Position numbers and translations under genes: made by a program | Shown: one piece after another, positions 1-6,373 of the stretch | Numbering within the stretch: the stretch's first letter is position 1 | Layout: each line of letters starts with the position of its first letter | From: an uncultured Bacteroidales bacterium | GTDB lineage: Bacteria > Bacteroidota > Bacteroidia > Bacteroidales > UBA932 | NCBI GenBank assembly: GCA_902491795.1 | Contig: CABUIX010000035.1 | Location: 1-23,318 of the forward strand | Direction: 5' to 3' | DNA: 23,318 nucleotides | The notes under the pieces: model-generated | Told to the model about the DNA's origin: nothing | What the model saw: the letters and a program-made list of their open reading frames with translations, nothing else | Database searches by the model: none

Positions 1-1425
1 GGGCGATGAATCCATGAAAACAGAACATGAATCCAGATTCCGGTCATACAGATACAGTCTGCCGTTCCTCGAAGCGGCAAAGACTCCATACCCGTCAACA
101 TTCCTGACCATCCTTATTGTATTGCTTCTGTCGGTAAGTGTGCTGTCTGCCGGATAACGGTACTTTACACCCATTCTCAGCGGGACAAGCATGTTCAGCC
201 CCTGATACTCAGAACCGGTCCATATATTGCCGTACCTGTCGGACTTCACGCACAGCAGAAAGTCGGACGAGATCTCGCCTCCGCCGTCCACCCTGTAGCT
301 GAAATGTTCCAGCGAGCCGGTCTTCGGGTCGAAAGAAAAAAGTCCTCCTCCGAACAGAGAAATCCACTTGCGTCCGTCAGTGGCGGCAGCCACCGAAAAC
401 CTCTCTATACCGACCTTTTCAAGCCGCTGTCTGTCCATAAGAGCAAGATGATGCATCTCACCGCTGTCCGTATTGACACAGCTTATTACACCGCTGTTTT
501 CCGACCACCAAAGGCATCCGTCTTCATCCCATGCCGTCTTGTTCACGCATCCGGCATTGTAAGGAGGCTCCACCTGCCTGCCTTCAGGAAGGGACACGGC
601 ATAGAAACCGAGGTCTGACAATATCACCAGAGTGTCCTTCAGGACATAGCAGTCATTGAAAAGGAGCCTGTCAGACGGCTTTTTCAGGCTCAGCCGGCAC
701 AACAGCCCCGTACTGCCGTTTTCCACCGAGAGAATCTCGCCGCTGCCGGTCAGCAACAGCACCCCGTTTCCGCTTTCCACCACACGGCAGCAATCCGTTC
801 CCACGGCATAACGACAATACTCACCGTCCTTTATGCGCACCGCACCTTCGGCCGTACATATCCACAATGCACCGTCCGAAGTCTCCACCACCGAGCGAAC
901 CTTGTCAGAGGGCAATTTCCCCGTCCGGACGCAGATGATCTCGGATTCCGGCACGCTGCCTTCAAACCTTATCCTGCGGCATCCATTCTCCGGGTGCCAG
1001 AGCAGGACGTCTCCTCCTGAAAGCAGTTCCACGGAATTATACAGCTCAAGCCATTCTCCGGTGCCTGTATAATCGAAGAAGCACTCCCTTGACTTGTCGT
1101 AGCACGCCACTCTGCCGGAATTCGTGACAAGCCAGAGCCTGTGCCCGCTGTCCTCCATTATCTTCTTGACATCCCGGTCAGTCCAATATTTTCCCGAAGT
1201 GCTGTCCGGTTCTATTGTCCTGAACGAATGCCCGTCATACCGGGTCAGTCCGTCAAAAGACCCGAACCATAGAAAGCCTTCGGAATCCTGATATATGGTA
1301 CGCACCGAATTGCCGGCAAGGCCGTCCCTGGTCGTATATCCGTAAGAATGCATGGCGGAATCCGCTCCGGTACATACCGGCCGGAGAAGAAAAAGCACAG
1401 CAACCGCCAGAAACAATTTGCGCAT
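1..1425 (-). CDS. Hybrid two-component-type sensor, N-terminal part (Reg_prop propeller), cut by the left edge
   Basis: An uninterrupted minus-strand frame of 475 codons runs from an ATG at 1425 to base 1, so only the N-terminus is visible. Residues 1-20 form a signal peptide (RKLFLAVAVLFLL core). Several Reg_prop-type blades follow: residues 37-66 contain 'IYQDSEGFLWFGSFDGLTRY', 85-110 contain 'GHRLWLVTNSGRVACYD', 174-199 contain 'GALWICTAEGAVRI', and later copies contain 'GRKWISLFGGGLFSFD' and 'GNIWTGSEYQGL'. In Bacteroidota such periplasmic propellers usually sit in hybrid two-component systems: the sensor is followed by a Y_Y_Y domain, a transmembrane helix, histidine kinase, receiver and AraC-type DNA-binding domain. 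None of those later parts is in the window, so the HTCS label is inferred from the propeller and the adjacent susC/D. It would sense an oligosaccharide and activate the neighbouring PUL. The start is supported by the signal peptide, although a promoter -7 box lies only 4 nt upstream. Confidence 0.88.
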   Translation of the reverse strand, partial: MRKLFLAVAVLFLLRPVCTGADSAMHSYGYTTRDGLAGNSVRTIYQDSEGFLWFGSFDGLTRYDGHSFRTIEPDSTSGKYWTDRDVKKIMEDSGHRLWLVTNSGRVACYDKSRECFFDYTGTGEWLELYNSVELLSGGDVLLWHPENGCRRIRFEGSVPESEIICVRTGKLPSDKVRSVVETSDGALWICTAEGAVRIKDGEYCRYAVGTDCCRVVESGNGVLLLTGSGEILSVENGSTGLLCRLSLKKPSDRLLFNDCYVLKDTLVILSDLGFYAVSLPEGRQVEPPYNAGCVNKTAWDEDGCLWWSENSGVISCVNTDSGEMHHLALMDRQRLEKVGIERFSVAAATDGRKWISLFGGGLFSFDPKTGSLEHFSYRVDGGGEISSDFLLCVKSDRYGNIWTGSEYQGLNMLVPLRMGVKYRYPADSTLTDRSNTIRMVRNVDGYGVFAASRNGRLYLYDRNLDSCSVFMDSSP

Positions 1426-1429
1426 CGTC

Positions 1430-1460
1430 CAAAGATAGTGAGAAGCCGTCTGCATAACAA
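1430..1460 (-). promoter_or_regulatory. Predicted promoter of the sensor gene (TTG-N20-TATCTTTG)
   Basis: On the minus strand a TTG at 1460-1458 is followed after 20 nt by TATCTTTG at 1437-1430, an exact match to the Bacteroides -7 consensus TAnnTTTG with canonical spacing. Only 4 nt separate the box from the ATG at 1425. The expected transcription start is therefore at or one or two bases before the start codon. Confidence 0.7.
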
Positions 1461-1474
1461 AAATAAATATGCCT

Positions 1475-1501
1475 GGCCGTGCATCCGGACAAATGCAGGC
1501 C
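1475..1501 (-). terminator. Hairpin followed by a T-rich tract, possible terminator of susCD
   Basis: GGCC-TGCAT and ATGCA-GGCC arms (1475-1484 and 1493-1501, one bulged base) enclose an 8-nt loop. On the minus strand, downstream of susD, the hairpin is followed after a few bases by an A/T-rich stretch ending in a run of five T (about 1470-1459). This resembles an intrinsic terminator, but the T-run is not immediately adjacent and it overlaps the -33 element of the sensor promoter. Confidence 0.4.
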
Positions 1502-1515
1502 GGACCTGACCGGTT

Positions 1516-1547
1516 GGAGGGACACCGCCTGTGTGCGGCATCCCTCC
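1516..1547. repeat. Strong inverted repeat between susD and the sensor gene
   Basis: Arms GGAGGGA (1516-1522) and TCCCTCC (1541-1547) flank a second stem CCGC/GCGG (1525-1528 and 1535-1538). There is a ca/ca internal mismatch and a 6-nt loop. The hairpin lies 47 bp beyond the susD stop. It has no T-run of its own on either side, so it may be a 3' stabilising structure or work together with the second hairpin at 1475-1501. Confidence 0.5.
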
Positions 1548-1594
1548 GGATCAACACTTATGAATTGCCGTAAGAGGTCCAGACCTTCAGAAAG

Positions 1595-3193
1595 TCAATC
1601 CAAAGGGTATCTGGGATCGCTGACATTGTCCGGATTCTGGACAAGCGCAGGATTGGAATCCAACGATGTCTTGTTGATTTTCCAAAGGAAATTGCGTTGT
1701 GGTACGAACTGGAGCTTGTCACAGTTGTAATAGCCGTTCTCATACATGTAGGTCTTGTATTCCCATACCGTCATCCCGAGACGGTCGGTGCGCAGTTCGT
1801 CATAATACAGAAGACCTTCCCCGATTTCCTCCCAGACTCTCTCCTGATAGACAGCGTCATCAAATGCCTTCCTGTCCAGGCCGGAAGGTACAGGTTCGGA
1901 GGGCAGAGAGCGGTTATGTACGAGGTTGAGCTTCTCGTAGGCATCGTCAGTCGGGCCGTTCAGCAGATTCTCGACTTCTGCATAGTTGAGGAGCACGTCG
2001 GAATAGCGCATCAGGATGAAATTGTTCTTGGCCGTGCCTGTCTCGAAAGCACTCAGTGTCCTGTCATAGAATTTGACATTTCCCGGAGAAGTCGTAGGCC
2101 ACAGGCCTTCTCCCTGTCCGGCAAATCCCTTGTTTTCCGGCTCCCAGAAGTAATGCACGCCTGTCGTTGCGGTGAATTCCGTGATGAAACACTGCTTTCG
2201 CACATCATTGTCACTGTAGGAGAGGTAATCCCTGTGGGATACTCCGGCTCTGGCGAACATGGGCGCCCCCAGGCACTCGTCGGTTGTGTTGATGCCGAAA
2301 TAGCAGTGCAGGCTGTTGTAGATGTTGGCGCTCGTGGCTCCGAACTGTATCTCAAGCAAGGATTCTACGGTATTCTTGGAAGCCTCCTCGACAAACCAGT
2401 ACCAAAGTGACCTGTAGTCGGGAAGCAAGTCATATTCTTTTGATTCTATGACATTGCCGAGCCATTTTTTAGATTCTTTCAGATATTCCTCGTTGTTGTC
2501 ATTCATGCATGCACGGGTCAGCCATACATCTCCGAGCAACGCCATTGCTGCTCCGCTGCTTATTTTATAGTATGCTTCAGATCCCCATTCCGAGCGTGTG
2601 GGGAGCACTTCCGCAGCATATTCAAGATCGTCTATGATATAGTCGTATGTGTCGGAAACCGATTCTCTCGGTATCTCAAGGCCTTCGAGGCCCGCAGTGT
2701 AGGACTCCGGGATTGCAAGCCCTCCATAGAGCCGCAGAAGCGTGAACATCGTATATGCCCTGACAAAACGCGCCTGCCCGTAAAATCTATCGCGGCTTTC
2801 ATCGGACATCTCCACTTTGGGCGCACGCCCGATGACGACATTGCAGCGGTTAATGAGTTCATAGGCTTTGTCCCATATGTCAATGTTGTAGGTGGTCTCC
2901 TGATTAACGCCCTGCCAGCAGTTGAACCCCTTCACGTTGCTCTTGTTGCTGTGGGCAGGCATGGCATGGGAAGTCACCAGTTCGACTGCGTAGAGAGGGT
3001 CCCATGAGCCGAAAAGGTCTCCGAAGCCGGCATAGACCGAGGTCATGGCCTTTTCCATGTGCTCTTCGGTCCTGTAATAGCTGTACGGGTCGATGAAGGT
3101 ATATGCCTTTTCATCAAGATTCAGGCAGGAGGTCGCAAGTACGGCGGCAGCGATGCCTGATAGACCAAATCCGATTATGATGTTGCGTTTCAT
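1595..3193 (-). CDS. susD: SusD/RagB-family surface glycan-binding lipoprotein
   Basis: This 532-residue protein has the usual length for the family. A lipoprotein signal ends in ATSC with the acceptor cysteine at residue 23. The following residues, L-N-L-D-E, carry acidic residues close to the cysteine, which is compatible with surface export. Typical SusD segments are visible: an N-terminal helical block with 'GQARFVRAYTMFTLLRLYGG' (TPR-like), a later 'ILMRYSDVLLNYAEVENLL' helix, and near the C-terminus 'ERVWEEIGEGLLYYDELRTD'. SusD proteins form a lid on the SusC transporter and capture glycan at the cell surface. The ATG at 3193 lies 9 nt after the susC stop, so the two are co-transcribed. 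The symbol is the family name, not a claim of starch specificity; the ligand cannot be read from the sequence. Confidence 0.93.
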   Translation of the reverse strand: MKRNIIIGFGLSGIAAAVLATSCLNLDEKAYTFIDPYSYYRTEEHMEKAMTSVYAGFGDLFGSWDPLYAVELVTSHAMPAHSNKSNVKGFNCWQGVNQETTYNIDIWDKAYELINRCNVVIGRAPKVEMSDESRDRFYGQARFVRAYTMFTLLRLYGGLAIPESYTAGLEGLEIPRESVSDTYDYIIDDLEYAAEVLPTRSEWGSEAYYKISSGAAMALLGDVWLTRACMNDNNEEYLKESKKWLGNVIESKEYDLLPDYRSLWYWFVEEASKNTVESLLEIQFGATSANIYNSLHCYFGINTTDECLGAPMFARAGVSHRDYLSYSDNDVRKQCFITEFTATTGVHYFWEPENKGFAGQGEGLWPTTSPGNVKFYDRTLSAFETGTAKNNFILMRYSDVLLNYAEVENLLNGPTDDAYEKLNLVHNRSLPSEPVPSGLDRKAFDDAVYQERVWEEIGEGLLYYDELRTDRLGMTVWEYKTYMYENGYYNCDKLQFVPQRNFLWKINKTSLDSNPALVQNPDNVSDPRYPLD

Positions 3194-3202
3194 GATATGT
3201 TC

Positions 3203-6200
3203 TTAGAATTTGAGGTTCAAACTTAGATTCACCGTACGCACCCAGGGATAGGATGTGTCTCCGTTCTCGGGATTGTAGCCACGCTGGTTGGCGAAGGTTA
3301 TGAAATTCTGGAAATTGACTCCTGCCTGAAGTCCCCTGACTCCGGGCAGCCACTTGAAGGGATTCTCCCCGAAATCGTAGTTCAGGGCTATGCTCTTGAT
3401 AACATAATAGAATTTGTCCTTGGCAATGCGGTCGCTCATCTGGACATTGTTTGCTCCCGGAGAAGGCAGGAAGCCGTCAGGATTGTCGGGCGTCCACATT
3501 CTCTCATATGCCCAGCGTCCGGGCACGCCTTGTGCCCCTTCAATCTGATTTTCAGCGATGACAAGATAGGAAGTGCCTATAACATAATCGGACGCTCCGC
3601 TTCCGAGAACGGAAAGGCTAAGATTCTTCCAGCCGGCATCGAGGGCGAAGCCGTACAGGAATTTGGGATCCGTGGTCCCTATGTTCCTCTGGTCTTCCAC
3701 CGTAATGCTCCCGTCTTTGTCAAGATCCTTGTACATCTCGTCTCCGAGTTTTGCCGTAGGCTGGATCTTCCGATATTCCGCGAGCTGCTCGTCTGTCTTT
3801 ATGATTCCGTCGGAAATCAGCATGTAACGGGAATTCAGAGGTTCTCCGACCTTGAGATAAGTGCTTCCGCCCAGGCTGGAAGAGAGAGTGATCGACTGCA
3901 CGTCGCCGTACAGTCCGGTGATGCGGTTGTCATTCCAGCTGAAGTTGAATGCAAGATTGACATTCCAGTCGCTTGTCCTTACAAGATTTGCGTTCAAGGA
4001 CAGTTCGGCGCCGTTGTTCATGACCGAGCCCACATTCGACAGAATCGACTTGAATCCTGATGTGGAAGGGATGGGCACTTCATAAAGCAAGTCCGAGGTA
4101 ATGCGCCGGTACCAGTCGGCTGTCACATTGATCCTGTTGAAAAGTGCAAAGTCGACTCCGACATCGAATTGGTTTGCACGTTCCCATTTCAGGTCCTCGT
4201 TTCCTATGGTTTCATAAAATCCCTTTATTTCTCCGTCCTGGTATATGTAGTTGTGGGAGAGCAGCCTTGCAAGAGACTTGTAATTTCCTATTTCCTGATT
4301 TCCGGTGACACCGAAACTTGCCCTGAATTTCAGATATGTCAGCCACCTGCTGTCCTTCAGCCACTGTTCTTCGGAAGCCCTCCAGGCAAGGCCGACAGAC
4401 GGGAAGAATCCCCACTTGTTGTTGGTCCCGAAACGGGAGGAGCCGTCGCGGCGGGCAGTCAAGGTCACAAGGTACCTGTCGTCGTAGCCATACGAGAGCC
4501 TTGCGGTCATCGAGATAAGTCGGTTGGAATACTTGTCAGAGCCATAGTCCAGAGTCTCGCGGGATGCCTGCGACATGTCCCAGGCCCCGGTTTCATCATT
4601 CACGAAGCCTTTGCCGGACATGGACATCTCCTCATACACATAGTCCTGCCATGAATACACGGCAGTGGCTGTAAGACGATGCCGGTTCCACTCGTTTTCG
4701 TAAGTAAGGACATTCTCCGTGATTCTGCTCATTTTCTTCAGATATGCCTGCCCACCGCTTCCGGCTTCGGAGGTGGTGTTCCCGTTGGTGACATAGTTGT
4801 AGTCACGCTGGTTGGCCATGTCCAGTCCGAAATTTGTCCGGAACGTAAGCCCCTTCGCAATCGAAAATTCGGCGTATACATCTCCGAAGAGCCTGCTGAT
4901 GGCCGAATAGTCGGTCTGCTGGGTATAGTTCCACACGGGATTCCATTCACGTGCATTGCCGAAATAGGGAGATATGGCAGGATTGTCACTCGGTCTTGCG
5001 GGAGTGCCGTCCTCGCGCCATACCGGAAGCGTGTTCCAGCCGGTACGCCAGATGGATGTCAGACCTTCTCCGGCAAGAGGTTCGGCCTTGTCGAGGTCGG
5101 AATAGGTATATTGTAAATGGGTCCCGACCTTGAGCCGTTCGCTGAACTTGTGGTCGATGTTGGACCTGAAAGAATAACGGTTGAAATAGGAACTTGCAAT
5201 GAGCCCGTCCTGCCTGAAGATGCTTCCGGACAAAAGATAGTTCGTGTCTCCGCTACTCCCGTCCAAGGTGATGTTGTAATCCTGCACAGGGCGGCTGTCC
5301 GCAATCAGTTCGTCTTGCCAGTCGGTATTGGTGTCCGGAGCGGGATTGGCTTCATTATAGATTGTTATCCCCTGCTTGTTCATGTAATAACAGTTGATGT
5401 AGTCAACGAATTGGTCATGCGTCATTATATCGAGAAGACGCCCGGGAGTCTGAATGCCGAAGTTAGCGTTGAAAGTCAGATTCTTCGTGTTGGGACGGCC
5501 GCTTTTCGTGGTGATCATTATCACGCCGTTGGATCCGCGGGAACCGTAGATGGCGGTGGCAGAGGCATCTTTCAGCACCTCTATGCGTTCAATGTCGTAC
5601 GCGCTCAAGTCCGACATTGAGCTGTTCATCATCGGGAAACCGTCCACCACATAAAGCGGATCATTGCCGGCGCTTATGGAGCCGTTGCCGCGGATGCGCA
5701 TCGTGGGAGATTCTCCCGGACGGCTGTTGGAAGTGACTCTCAGGCCCGGAATCTGTCCCTGAAGGGCGGTCATGGTATTGGAGGCCGTGACCGCAGCCAG
5801 TTTGTCATTCTTCACGGAAGATATGGATCCCGTCAGGTCCGCGGCCTTGACCGAGCCGTAACCTATTACCACGGTCTCGTCCAACATTTCGAGGTCCTCG
5901 GGCAGGATCACGTTGTAGACGCTCCGTGAGGCAGTCACAACAAAAGTCCAGGATTCGTAACCGAGGCAGGAAACTTCCACGGTCTGGCCGTCGGAAGCCG
6001 TAATTGAGAATTTGCCGTCGACGTCAGTCACTCCTCCCGTGAGGGTTTCAGCGACCATGACTCCGGCACCGATCACCGGAACTCCGGATGCGTCCGTTAC
6101 GGTTCCGGTAATGGTCTTCTGGGCAAATGCCGTTGTGCAGAAAGTCACAACCAATGCCGTCAGAAAGATTTTCCGCAGGCAACAAATCAACGAATTGCTG

Positions 6201-6205
6201 TTCAT
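3203..6205 (-). CDS. susC: SusC/RagA-family TonB-dependent outer-membrane transporter
   Basis: From the ATG at 6205 the protein is 1000 residues long. Residues 1-29 are a signal peptide ending in TTAFAQ. A carboxypeptidase-D-like regulatory domain follows at about 30-105. The family segment ETVVIGYG is at about 110-117. The plug domain includes 'IRGNGSISAGNDPLYVVDG' (about 171-189) and 'RIEVLKDASATAIYGSRG' (about 207-224). The rest is a beta-barrel ending in an aromatic residue ('NLSLNLKF'). It would import oligosaccharides across the outer membrane using TonB energy, with SusD as the binding lid. The frame stays open 41 codons further upstream to 6328, but that stretch is unlike a coding N-terminus and would place codons before the signal peptide, so 6205 is preferred. 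The gene is divergent from the GH2 gene. Confidence 0.95.
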   Translation of the reverse strand: MNSNSLICCLRKIFLTALVVTFCTTAFAQKTITGTVTDASGVPVIGAGVMVAETLTGGVTDVDGKFSITASDGQTVEVSCLGYESWTFVVTASRSVYNVILPEDLEMLDETVVIGYGSVKAADLTGSISSVKNDKLAAVTASNTMTALQGQIPGLRVTSNSRPGESPTMRIRGNGSISAGNDPLYVVDGFPMMNSSMSDLSAYDIERIEVLKDASATAIYGSRGSNGVIMITTKSGRPNTKNLTFNANFGIQTPGRLLDIMTHDQFVDYINCYYMNKQGITIYNEANPAPDTNTDWQDELIADSRPVQDYNITLDGSSGDTNYLLSGSIFRQDGLIASSYFNRYSFRSNIDHKFSERLKVGTHLQYTYSDLDKAEPLAGEGLTSIWRTGWNTLPVWREDGTPARPSDNPAISPYFGNAREWNPVWNYTQQTDYSAISRLFGDVYAEFSIAKGLTFRTNFGLDMANQRDYNYVTNGNTTSEAGSGGQAYLKKMSRITENVLTYENEWNRHRLTATAVYSWQDYVYEEMSMSGKGFVNDETGAWDMSQASRETLDYGSDKYSNRLISMTARLSYGYDDRYLVTLTARRDGSSRFGTNNKWGFFPSVGLAWRASEEQWLKDSRWLTYLKFRASFGVTGNQEIGNYKSLARLLSHNYIYQDGEIKGFYETIGNEDLKWERANQFDVGVDFALFNRINVTADWYRRITSDLLYEVPIPSTSGFKSILSNVGSVMNNGAELSLNANLVRTSDWNVNLAFNFSWNDNRITGLYGDVQSITLSSSLGGSTYLKVGEPLNSRYMLISDGIIKTDEQLAEYRKIQPTAKLGDEMYKDLDKDGSITVEDQRNIGTTDPKFLYGFALDAGWKNLSLSVLGSGASDYVIGTSYLVIAENQIEGAQGVPGRWAYERMWTPDNPDGFLPSPGANNVQMSDRIAKDKFYYVIKSIALNYDFGENPFKWLPGVRGLQAGVNFQNFITFANQRGYNPENGDTSYPWVRTVNLSLNLKF

Positions 6206-6364
6206 ACAAATTTTGGCAGTGTAATTGGTTATTGTGTTTTTGCAGCTAATATAAAGGTTGACAATCAAAGGATTGCAGCAGTTGTACCATAGTCCATAAA
6301 ATGCGTACAACCATCCATGTCCGCACATTATACCTACTATATTATGACCTATCTTTGCGCAAAA
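6206..6364. promoter_or_regulatory. Divergent control region between susC and the GH2 gene
   Basis: About 160 bp, A/T-richer than its surroundings, separate the divergent starts. It contains two direct TTGCAGC heptamers at 6240-6246 and 6273-6279, 33 bp apart, or about three helical turns. It also holds a GTTGTAC/GTACAAC inverted repeat (6281-6287 and 6305-6311, 17-nt spacer). These are candidate sites for the PUL regulator. I found no exact TAnnTTTG box for susC, which would fit an activator-dependent promoter; that is inference. Confidence 0.35.
6328..6357 (+). promoter_or_regulatory. Predicted promoter of the GH2-GH106-esterase genes (TTA-N19-TATCTTTG)
   Basis: TATCTTTG at 6350-6357 matches the Bacteroides -7 consensus exactly and is preceded by TTA at 6328-6330 with a 19-nt spacer. 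The predicted transcription start near 6361 is about 4 nt before the ATG at 6365 and about 13 nt before the ATG at 6374. Confidence 0.6.
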
Positions 6365-6373
6365 ATGTACGAC

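Noticed and set aside
1697..2410. A 237-codon plus-strand frame opposite susD.
   Set aside because: susD on the other strand has clear family motifs throughout; this frame has none.
6206..6328. A 41-codon N-terminal extension of SusC.
   Set aside because: It would put non-secretory residues before a clear signal peptide and would cover the divergent promoter region.
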